DNA of 64,000 bases from NCBI GenBank assembly GCA_018830325.1, contig JAHJSQ010000109.1, positions 1-64,000 of the forward strand, in the 5' to 3' direction. Positions 50,568 to 58,065 of the stretch are shown one piece after another. The notes beneath the pieces were generated by a model. It was not told the DNA's origin and searched no databases. It saw nothing but the letters and a program-made list of their open reading frames with translations. Source of the stretch: Gammaproteobacteria bacterium. Its GTDB lineage: Bacteria; Pseudomonadota; Gammaproteobacteria; Methylococcales; Methylomonadaceae. Numbering within the stretch: the stretch's first letter is position 1; each line of letters opens with the position of its first letter. The position numbers were made by a program, and so were the translations under genes.

Positions 50568-51566
50568 ATGGACCAGGAATTAAAACAAAGATTGATCGGC
50601 GCAGTTGTCATCACCGCGTTGGCCGCTATTTTTGTACCGATGCTGTTTGACGATCCGATTGAGGAGAGCGGTCAATTGGTCAACGAATTAGCCTTGCCTG
50701 AGTCGCCAGTGCAAGAATTTGCCAAGACTGCCGAGCGTCTTCCGGACAGCAGTCGGCCTCAGTGGGCCGAAGAGTCGGTTGACGAGCCCGAGCCTGATGC
50801 CGATGAAGTAGAGGGTTTGACTCCTGAAGAGCTCGAATACATTGGGCCTGTCGATGACGGGTCTGAGCTTAAGCCTATTGATAAGAAAAAATTGCCGGCC
50901 TCTTTGACGGAAACGGATAAGCCGGCTGTGATAGCTGAGAAGGCTCCGGTTTCCGAAGTCAGGGTTCCGGAAACGAAAACGGAGTCGGTGGCGGCATTGC
51001 CGATTGCGGAACTTGTGACTTGGTATATACAGCCGGGCAGTTTTAGTAAGAAAGATAATGCATTCGCATTGCGCGATAAATTGCGCTCTCAAAGTTTTCC
51101 TGCTGCGGTCGAGGAGATCGATATCCGAGGCGGAAAATCCTATCGGGTCTTGGTGGGGCCTGAAACCGATAAAAGCAAAGCCCAGGCGCTTAAAACACGA
51201 CTGGATGCCGACAATAATCTCAAGAGTCTGTTATTGTCGGTCAATAAACCCAAGGCCATCGAACCGGCAGCGGCTAGTGCTCAAGTAAGTCAAGCGGCGC
51301 CTCAACAAAGCGGTCCGGCTGCAAGCACGGGCCTGGTTAAGTGGTATATACAATTAGGCAGTTTCAGTAAACAGGAAAATGCCGCTTCACTCCGTGATAA
51401 ACTGCGCGCAAAAGGTTTTCCTGCCTCCGTTACCGAAGTCGATACCGCACAAGGTAAGGCGTATCGTCTTCGTGTCGGTCCCGAGCTCGATAAAAAACGG
51501 GCTGAAACCCAACTGATGCAATTGGACAGCCAACACAGTCTCAAAGGTTTTCTGGTTTCCGAGTGA
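50568..51566 (+). CDS. Membrane-anchored protein with two SPOR domains (DedD-like)
   Basis: A 332-residue bitopic division-type protein. One N-terminal membrane helix (about 8-27), an acidic linker (about 30-145), and two SPOR domains (about 147-225: TWYIQPGSFSKKDNAFAL; about 252-330: KWYIQLGSFSKQENAASL). The two repeats are clearly related to each other. SPOR domains bind denuded peptidoglycan at the septum. E. coli DedD, in the same folC-dedD-cvpA-purF order, has one SPOR domain, so the duplication is unusual. Confidence 0.9.
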   Translation: MDQELKQRLIGAVVITALAAIFVPMLFDDPIEESGQLVNELALPESPVQEFAKTAERLPDSSRPQWAEESVDEPEPDADEVEGLTPEELEYIGPVDDGSELKPIDKKKLPASLTETDKPAVIAEKAPVSEVRVPETKTESVAALPIAELVTWYIQPGSFSKKDNAFALRDKLRSQSFPAAVEEIDIRGGKSYRVLVGPETDKSKAQALKTRLDADNNLKSLLLSVNKPKAIEPAAASAQVSQAAPQQSGPAASTGLVKWYIQLGSFSKQENAASLRDKLRAKGFPASVTEVDTAQGKAYRLRVGPELDKKRAETQLMQLDSQHSLKGFLVSE

Positions 51567-51586
51567 GCTTTATAGGAGATGCGGAT

Positions 51587-52078
51587 ATGATCTGGGTCGA
51601 TTATGCCATTTTGGGGTTGATTTCCATTTCTTTGGTGATCGGTTTATTTAGAGGCTTTATCGAAGAAGCATTCTCGCTGGTATTGTGGGTCGTCGCGATT
51701 TGGCTAGGGTTAACGTTTAGTCGGGAGTTTTCCTCGCTTTTGGAGCCGGTTTTTAGCGTGCCTTCGGCCCGTGTTGCCGCAGCCTTTGCGGCATTGTTTT
51801 TTGCCGTGTTGATTGGCGGTGCATTGATCAATTTAATGTTACGAAAATTGGTCAAGCAAACCGGATTAACCGGGTCGGATCGTTTCGCCGGAATGATTTT
51901 CGGTATCGCTCGCGGATTGTTGGTCGTCACGGTTTGCATCATGTTGGCCGGTTTGACGCCGCTTCCGGAGGATGCTTGGTGGAAAGAGTCGACTTTGATT
52001 CCGCCTTTTCAATCGCTTGCCGTTTGGTTACGGGATCATATCCCGGCAGACGTGATGAGCTATGTTAATTATCGTTGA
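51587..52078 (+). CDS. cvpA: CvpA family inner-membrane protein
   Basis: A 163-residue membrane protein with four or five helices, homologous to colicin V production protein CvpA. VDYAILGLISISLVIG at the N-terminus and FAGMIFGIARGLLVV fit the family. ATG at 51587 has AGGAG about 9 bases upstream; a GTG at 51563 overlapping the SPOR gene is less likely. Followed by purF, as in E. coli. Confidence 0.93.
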   Translation: MIWVDYAILGLISISLVIGLFRGFIEEAFSLVLWVVAIWLGLTFSREFSSLLEPVFSVPSARVAAAFAALFFAVLIGGALINLMLRKLVKQTGLTGSDRFAGMIFGIARGLLVVTVCIMLAGLTPLPEDAWWKESTLIPPFQSLAVWLRDHIPADVMSYVNYR

Positions 52079-52099
52079 TTAAAATTTTAGGTTTAAAGC

Positions 52100-53608
52100 A
52101 TGTGTGGTATTGCCGGTATTGTTGCTCATAACAACGTTAATCAAGAACTGTATGATGCGTTGACCGTATTGCAGCATAGGGGGCAGGATGCGAGCGGCAT
52201 CGTGACCTGTGAAAACGGACGTTTGCATTTACGTAAGGATAACGGCTTGGTTAGGGATGTTTTTACTAATAGTCAAATGCTGAAGCTCAAGGGTAATATG
52301 GGTATCGGTCATGTGCGCTATCCGACCGCCGGATGCACGAGCTCGGCCGAAGCGCAGCCTTTTTATGTGAATTCGCCGTTCGGCTTGACGCTGGCGCATA
52401 ACGGCAATTTAACCAACACCGAAGCGTTGAAGCACGTTTTATTCATCGAAGATCAACGTCATATCAATACCGACTCCGACTCCGAAGTGTTGCTCAATGT
52501 GTTTGCGCATGAGTTGCAGCAACTGCGTAAGTTAAAATTGACTGTGGACGATGTGTTTACCGCGGTTTCCAGAGTTCATCAACGTGTTCGCGGCGCTTAT
52601 GCGGTCGTCGTAATGATAGCTGGCTTCGGTATTTTAGGCTTTCGCGACCCGCATGGTATTCGGCCTATCGTATTCGGCGAAAGAAAAACCGATAAAGGCA
52701 GCGAATTTATGATCGCTTCCGAAAGCGTCGCGCTGGATGTCTTGGGCTTTGATCTGATTCGGGATATCGATCCCGGAGAGGCTGTGTTCATCGAGGAATC
52801 GGGTGCCTTGCATACCGAGCAATGTTCCGATTTCGTCGATCATTGTCCTTGTATGTTCGAATATGTCTATTTTGCCCGTCCCGATTCGATCATCGATGAT
52901 ATCCAAGTTTATAAGGCCCGCTTGAGAATGGGTGAAAAATTGGCCGAAAAAATTATGCGGATTTGGCCGGATCACGATATCGATGTGGTGATTCCGATTC
53001 CCGATACCAGTCGAACCGCGGCATTGCAGTTGGCTAACAAACTTCATGTCAAATATCGGGAAGGTTTTATCAAAAACCGTTATATCGGACGGACTTTCAT
53101 CATGCCGGGGCAACAAAAGCGCAAAAAATCGGTTAAGCAAAAGCTCAATGCAATCGATTTGGAATTCGACGGTAAAAATGTTCTGCTAATCGACGACTCT
53201 GTCGTCAGAGGAACGACTTCGGAGCAAATCATACAAATGGCCCGTGAAGCCGGTGCTAAAAAAGTTTATTTTGCATCGGCGGCACCGCCGGTCAGATATC
53301 CTAATGTCTACGGTATCGATATGCCGGTAGTGGAAGAATTAATTGCGCACGGCCGTACCGAAGACGAGGTTTGCGAGGCGATCGGCGCAGATCGTTTAAT
53401 TTATCAGGATTTAGAAGACTTGATTGAGGCGGTAAGACGAGGCAATAGAGATATTCAGCATTTCGATACATCGTGCTTCAGCCGCGAATATATTACCGGC
53501 GATATCGACGATGCCTATTTGGAGAATGTTCAAGCCTTGCGTAACGATGATGCTCAGGCGAAAAGAAATTCGGAAAATTTTATTATAGAAATGCAGAACT
53601 CAGACTGA
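52100..53608 (+). CDS. purF: Amidophosphoribosyltransferase
   Basis: First committed step of purine synthesis, PRPP plus glutamine to phosphoribosylamine. 502 residues. The class II amidotransferase nucleophile is Cys 2 (MCGIAGI), with HNGNLTN and HVRYPTAG nearby. The PRPP site is [14 protein letters not shown]. The long form lacks the Bacillus Fe-S cluster Cys set, as in E. coli. Confidence 0.97.
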   Translation: MCGIAGIVAHNNVNQELYDALTVLQHRGQDASGIVTCENGRLHLRKDNGLVRDVFTNSQMLKLKGNMGIGHVRYPTAGCTSSAEAQPFYVNSPFGLTLAHNGNLTNTEALKHVLFIEDQRHINTDSDSEVLLNVFAHELQQLRKLKLTVDDVFTAVSRVHQRVRGAYAVVVMIAGFGILGFRDPHGIRPIVFGERKTDKGSEFMIASESVALDVLGFDLIRDIDPGEAVFIEESGALHTEQCSDFVDHCPCMFEYVYFARPDSIIDDIQVYKARLRMGEKLAEKIMRIWPDHDIDVVIPIPDTSRTAALQLANKLHVKYREGFIKNRYIGRTFIMPGQQKRKKSVKQKLNAIDLEFDGKNVLLIDDSVVRGTTSEQIIQMAREAGAKKVYFASAAPPVRYPNVYGIDMPVVEELIAHGRTEDEVCEAIGADRLIYQDLEDLIEAVRRGNRDIQHFDTSCFSREYITGDIDDAYLENVQALRNDDAQAKRNSENFIIEMQNSD

Positions 53609-53629
53609 GCAAAGTTTATGCTTGAAACA

Positions 53630-53790
53630 TATACCCATCGTAGGTCAAAATTCGGCACCAGAGTGTCCGTCAAAGGACGCCGTGAATACATCCCTGTAGG
53701 CTCTATGCCAGCTCCATGCTGGCAAAGCCTTTGCCGCACACCCTGGCGCCTCCTCAGGCACTGCCGAAATTTGAAGTGCGAAAGGTATAT
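53630..53790. repeat. Family B element, second full copy
   Basis: About 160 bp with ends TATACCCATCGTAGGTCAAA and GAAGTGCGAAAGGTATATA. Same layout as 38511-38670 with few changes. It lies 34 bases before the metZ start codon, so the metZ promoter or leader overlaps it. Confidence 0.75.
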
Positions 53791-53824
53791 AAAAAAAGGT
53801 CTCGCCGGTTAGAATAGGAGCAAC

Positions 53825-55015
53825 ATGAACGATACCGATTGGAACGATTATTCGCTCGAAACTCAGGCCATTAGAGCGGGGCATCGGCGCACGGGCGAAG
53901 CAGAACATAGCATTCCGATATTCATCACGTCCAGTTATGTGTTTGACAGCGCGGAAGAAGCCTCATTGAAGTTTACCGGCCAAATTCCCGGTAATATCTA
54001 CTCCCGCTTTACCAATCCGACTGTCAATACATTTCAAGAAAGATTGGCCAGGATGGAAAACGGTGAGCGGTGTTTGGCTTTTGCGTCGGGCATGGCCGCG
54101 ATCATGGCGGTAGGCATGGGTTTGCTGAAATCGGGCGATCATGTGGTGGTTTCGCGGGGTGTATTCGGCAATACTGTGTTGATGTTTCAAAATTATTTTG
54201 CCAAGTTCGGGGTGGAGAGTGATTTTGTCGCCTTAACCGATTTGGCCGCTTGGGAAGCGGCGATCAAACCGAATACCCGTTTTTTGTTTTTGGAGACGCC
54301 GTCTAATCCGTTGACTGAAATCGCCGATATTCAAGCGCTTGCCGACTTAGCGCATCGGCATGATTGCTTGCTCATTGTCGACAATTGTTTCTGTACGCCG
54401 GCACTGCAAAAACCGCTCGAATTGGGTGCCGATATTATCGTGCATTCGGCGACCAAATATATCGACGGCCACGGTCGCTGTGTCGGCGGCGCTGTTGTCG
54501 CTTCCGATGAAATCATCGAAAAGGCCATCTATCCTTATTTGCGCACAGGCGGCGCTTCGATGAGTCCTTTTAATGCCTGGGCTTTTCTGTCGGGGCTCGA
54601 AACGCTAGCGCTGCGCATGGAAAAACATTGCGCCAATGCTTTGGATTTAGCCCGTTGGTTGGAAAGGCAACCGGGAGTTGAAAGGGTTCATTATCCAGGG
54701 CTGGCATCGCATCCGCAACATGAGTTGGCAAAGCGTCAGCAAACCGGATTCGGCGGCATCGTGAGTTTTGAATTGAAGGGCGGCAAAGAGCCGGCCTGGA
54801 ATTTAATCGATTCGACGCGCATGATATCGATTACGGCAAATCTCGGCGATGTCAAAAGCACTATCACTCATCCTGCGACCACCACACACGGGCGCCTGAC
54901 GCCGGAGGCGCGGGACGCTGCGGGAATCAAGGATGGTTTGGTGCGTATTTCGGTCGGTCTCGAAAACATCGAGGACATCAAAAAAGATTTGTCGGCAGTG
55001 AATGCTTTTGTTTAG
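53825..55015 (+). CDS. metZ: O-succinylhomoserine sulfhydrylase
   Basis: PLP enzyme making homocysteine directly from O-succinylhomoserine and sulfide. 396 residues of the Cys/Met metabolism family. PLP Lys in HSATKYIDGHGR; other motifs SSYVFDSAEEA, NIYSRFTNPTVNTFQ, LASGMAAI-type (FASGMAAIMAV) and ETPSNPL. The cvpA-purF-metZ order as in Pseudomonas supports MetZ over cystathionine synthase. Strong ribosome site AGGAG. Confidence 0.93.
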   Translation: MNDTDWNDYSLETQAIRAGHRRTGEAEHSIPIFITSSYVFDSAEEASLKFTGQIPGNIYSRFTNPTVNTFQERLARMENGERCLAFASGMAAIMAVGMGLLKSGDHVVVSRGVFGNTVLMFQNYFAKFGVESDFVALTDLAAWEAAIKPNTRFLFLETPSNPLTEIADIQALADLAHRHDCLLIVDNCFCTPALQKPLELGADIIVHSATKYIDGHGRCVGGAVVASDEIIEKAIYPYLRTGGASMSPFNAWAFLSGLETLALRMEKHCANALDLARWLERQPGVERVHYPGLASHPQHELAKRQQTGFGGIVSFELKGGKEPAWNLIDSTRMISITANLGDVKSTITHPATTTHGRLTPEARDAAGIKDGLVRISVGLENIEDIKKDLSAVNAFV

Positions 55016-55625
55016 GATTTCGTAACAAATCATTTTTCGGAGTTATGGCTTTGTAGCGGGTCACTGCTGCCCCCACAATATAGAAATTATTTATCCTTAA
55101 TTCGGCATTCGCTCCAAGAAATACACTAACGTTCATGAAGGCCTAGCCATCGCCCCGGCAAATGAAAGTTCTCTGGTGGCGGAGGGTGCGGTCACTCGCC
55201 CGACAGGACGCCGTGAATACGTCCATGTAGGCTCGACGGCGGCTCCCTGCCGCCGACGCCTGTCGATCGAGCAACCGCACCCTCTCTGGAACCGGTATTG
55301 CCAGCACAGAGTTTTGTATATCGAAAAATTAGATAAAGTGTCCAAATCTACGAACTTTCACAGTAAAGTATTCATGCGGTTCCATAAATCTTTTTTAGCC
55401 CTCATTGGGTGAGCGGCTTGGAACGTATAGTTAATTGAATATTTTCGTGGTTTTCGTGGACAGAATATACTTTTTATAAGTTTATGAACAAATCCTTGGC
55501 GCATGAATTCAGGAAAAATTCAGGTGCTTTTTTGCAGAATTAACCCACGACTCGTTTTTAGCGATCGGTGTTTTGGCATATAATAGCCGACTATCTTTTC
55601 ACTTTTCCGCAATAGGAAGTCAATA
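55016..55625. repeat. Repeat-bearing gap with family A element (55182-55274)
   Basis: The family A copy at 55182-55274 (93 bp) has the clearest inverted ends: GAGGGTGCGGTCACTCGC and CGAGCAACCGCACCCTC. The sequence GCCCCGGCAAATGAAAG precedes it, as at 22470. The remaining stretch up to the mxaD promoter is AT-rich with no gene. Confidence 0.7.
55579..55584 (+). promoter_or_regulatory. Probable -10 element of the mxaD-like gene
   Basis: A perfect TATAAT lies 42 bases before the start codon. The -35 region (TTTTTA, 18-base spacer) is weak. Good ribosome site AGGAAG follows. Confidence 0.45.
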
Positions 55626-56186
55626 ATGAAAAAATTCACGCTCTTAGTTTCAGCTTTGTTTTTGTTCGCAGCCGGCGCCCATGCTCATGGCCCGGTGCGT
55701 CAGAAAGTAAAGCAGGATATCACCATTAATGCACCGGCTGATAAAGTCTGGGCGTTGATTAAAAATTTCGACGATATGTCATGGTTGCCGGCAGTGGCCA
55801 GCACAACCGGTGAGGGCGGCAACAAAAAAGGCGCAACCCGTGTTTTAACGCTAAAAGACGGGGGCACGATTAAAGAAGAATTGAAAAAACATGACGATAA
55901 AAAGATGAGTTATGCTTATAAAATCAAAGATATGAGTGCTGCAAAAACCATAACGCATTCCGGCCAAGACGAAGAGGTGCCGGTATTGCCGGTCAGTAAC
56001 TATGCTGCCAGCATCGACGTCAAGGCCAAAGGCGATAAAACGCAGGTCATCTGGAAAGCCGGTTACTACCGCGCATACATGAACAACAACCCGCCGGCTG
56101 AAATGAACGAAGAAGCGGCCAACACTGCCGTTAACGCTATTTTTAAAGAAGGTTTGGAAAACCTGAAAGCCTTAGCCGAAAAATAA
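55626..56186 (+). CDS. mxaD: MxaD-like periplasmic SRPBCC protein
   Basis: A 186-residue exported protein: signal peptide (about 1-20, ending AHA), then an SRPBCC/START-like fold (about 25-184). HGPVRQKVKQDITINAPADKVWALIKNFDDMSWLPAV matches MxaD, which assists electron transfer between methanol dehydrogenase and its cytochrome in Methylobacterium. Here it is separated from any mxa cluster. Followed 2 bases later by the beta-propeller gene, which starts inside the hairpin-bearing region. Confidence 0.85.
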   Translation: MKKFTLLVSALFLFAAGAHAHGPVRQKVKQDITINAPADKVWALIKNFDDMSWLPAVASTTGEGGNKKGATRVLTLKDGGTIKEELKKHDDKKMSYAYKIKDMSAAKTITHSGQDEEVPVLPVSNYAASIDVKAKGDKTQVIWKAGYYRAYMNNNPPAEMNEEAANTAVNAIFKEGLENLKALAEK

Positions 56187-56188
56187 GG

Positions 56189-57163
56189 TTGTTTGCAGTG
56201 TTTTTAACGCATGTCAAAAACGCGGCGGCTTTGGCCGCCGCGTTTTTTTTATCCCTGCCATTGGCCGCCGCCGCGCCACGCGCCTATATCACCAATCAAC
56301 TCGGCGATAGCGTATCGGTTATTGACACTGCGTCGAATACGGTTATTGAAACGATCGCGGTACCCGGCAAACCGGCAGGGATCGCAGTTGCGCCGGACGG
56401 TAGCCGTGTCTATGTCACGACGCCGGAATCGGGCGAACTAGCCGTGATCGATACTGCCAACAACAAGCTGATCGCTCAGGTTCCGGTCAGTGCGGGCGCA
56501 TTGGGCATCACGACGGACCGGACCGGCAAGACGATCTACATCGCCGACTGGTACAAAAACATCGTATCGGTAGTCGATGCCGAAAGCCTGCAAGTTAAGA
56601 AAACGATACCGGTTGGACAATCGCCGTCCGGTCTTGCGGTAAGCCCCGACAACCGATGGCTCTATGTCGCGAACCGGCTCGATAATTCGGTGTCGCAAAT
56701 CGATCTGGAAACTTTGCGGATTCGCAATACGACTAAGGTTGGTGAGCACCCGTTCGGTTTAACGATCGATAGCCGAGGCGAGAAGATCTATGTCGCGAAC
56801 GTCGAAAGTGACGATGTGACGGTCTTGAGTCGCGATCATCTGAAAAGAATCGGCATTGTCAAGGTCAAGATGCTGCCTTATGCCGCTTCGCTGGCGCAAA
56901 ACGATAGCTTGTTGTTCGTAACCAATCAGGACGACGGTACCGTATCGGTGATCGATACTGAAACGTTGCAAGAAAAGGCCGTAATCAGCGTTGGCGATAA
57001 ACCTGAAGGTATAGACACACTGGCAGGAGGTCGCTTCGTCTATGTTGCTAATTGGTTCGATGACAATGTGTCGGTCATCGATGCGTTAAGTCTTGAAGTG
57101 ATCGATACGATCGAAACGGGCGGCGGCAGCCGGGCCTTCGGTCAATTTATCGTCGGCGATTGA
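56189..57163 (+). CDS. Exported YVTN-family beta-propeller protein
   Basis: A 324-residue secreted protein of seven repeated ~43-residue blades, each with the YVAN/YITN-type motif (YITNQLGDSVSVID, YVTTPESGELAVID, YIADWYKNIVSVVD, YVANRLDNSVSQID, YVANVESDDVTVL, FVTNQDDGTVSVID, YVANWFDDNVSVID). Signal peptide about 1-28 (NAAALAAAFFLSLPLAAAA). Such propellers often act in PQQ alcohol oxidation or surface processes. TTG start at 56189; a GTG at 56198 is an alternative. The signal-peptide codons hold a perfect intrinsic terminator (56221-56250). Confidence 0.85.
   Translation: MFAVFLTHVKNAAALAAAFFLSLPLAAAAPRAYITNQLGDSVSVIDTASNTVIETIAVPGKPAGIAVAPDGSRVYVTTPESGELAVIDTANNKLIAQVPVSAGALGITTDRTGKTIYIADWYKNIVSVVDAESLQVKKTIPVGQSPSGLAVSPDNRWLYVANRLDNSVSQIDLETLRIRNTTKVGEHPFGLTIDSRGEKIYVANVESDDVTVLSRDHLKRIGIVKVKMLPYAASLAQNDSLLFVTNQDDGTVSVIDTETLQEKAVISVGDKPEGIDTLAGGRFVYVANWFDDNVSVIDALSLEVIDTIETGGGSRAFGQFIVGD
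56216..56250 (+). terminator. Intrinsic terminator inside the signal-peptide codons
   Basis: CGCGGCGGC (56221-56229) pairs perfectly with GCCGCCGCG (56234-56242) across a 4-base TTTG loop, preceded by five A's and followed by eight T's. It lies 30 bases after the mxaD-like stop and overlaps codons for the next protein's signal peptide. It should end most mxaD transcripts and leave some readthrough. Confidence 0.85.
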
Positions 57164-57751
57164 ATCAAGTTATCTCGCGCAGAGGTTTGAACCTATAAAA
57201 AGCATTTTGCCCACGAAAAATACAAAAATCGCGAAAATATTTTATTGGTTATGCTTTCCAAGCTGCTCACCCGATGGGGTGGCCGAATATTTACTCAGAT
57301 GCGCGGTAACCTTTTTATTTAAATCCAGGGCGTCGCTATTGCCTTTGTCGGCCCCGATTCGCCCTACGTCCATTCCACTCCGCCACATCATCGTATCCTT
57401 GATGCCGGCTTCGTATTCGTAGTACTCCCGCAAATGGCTTGAAGCCGTGTCGTGTCGCGATGCCTTGTATTTTGCCTCCTCCTGCGTTATTCGCACAGAC
57501 TCCGGCAAAATACCCTGCGCTATGGCTACCTGGGAGTAAAAATCTTCACTTCGCTATCTCTCCGATTCCAAGATTTCCAGCGAGAGTTTATACATAAAAC
57601 AAATTTATCCTGTTGCCGCCATCCGGAACTTACGGTTTAAGGCGGTAACCGCTAATCCCCTCGAGCAAAAAGACCGTGTAGTAAGCGGCAGCGGTCGTCC
57701 GCTTTTATAATCGGCAAAGAATGCATGTTTATCCTAGAAAGAGCAGTTACC
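57164..57751. other. Gap after the beta-propeller gene; no confident gene
   Basis: A minus-strand 88-codon frame (57242-57508) has a protein-like charged composition (RITQEEAKYKASRHD) but only a TTG start and no ribosome site or recognisable family. It may be the decayed end of a gene. Nothing else is seen. Confidence 0.35.
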
Positions 57752-57930
57752 ATGTGTTGTAGATCGTTCGTGCTGAGTAAAGTCGAAGCATGAACGGCCT
57801 ACAACACTTTCACCCGCCCGGTGAAGCCTCAAACTACCGTTCACCCTTCGACAGGGCTCTCCTGAGCGCAGCCGAAGGGCTCAGGGCGAACGGTAGTTTG
57901 AGGCTCTCAACTGCTCTTTTTAGGTTTATA
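57752..57930. repeat. Family F long repeat, copy 2 (opposite orientation to 14401)
   Basis: Contains GTTGTAGATCGTTCGTGC, AACTACCGTTCACCCTTCG, CCTGAGCGCAGCCGAAGGG, AGGGCGAACGGTAGTTTG and ends CTCTTTTTAGGTTTATAC. It is the reverse complement of 14401-14576 with scattered differences. Non-coding. 43 kb separates the two. Confidence 0.7.
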
Positions 57931-58065
57931 CATCTGTGAATGATGTGTAACAAAACACTAACGTCTTTTTTCAACAAAATTGGACATTTTTTTAATTTGT
58001 AACCGTTTTGTAATAGTCGATTGTTATTATGCTCCTGACTTTAGACGCTACCAGGAAGAATCGAC

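Noticed and set aside
57242..57508. 88-codon minus-strand frame
   Set aside because: Composition is protein-like but it lacks a good start and any family; could be a decayed gene, not callable.
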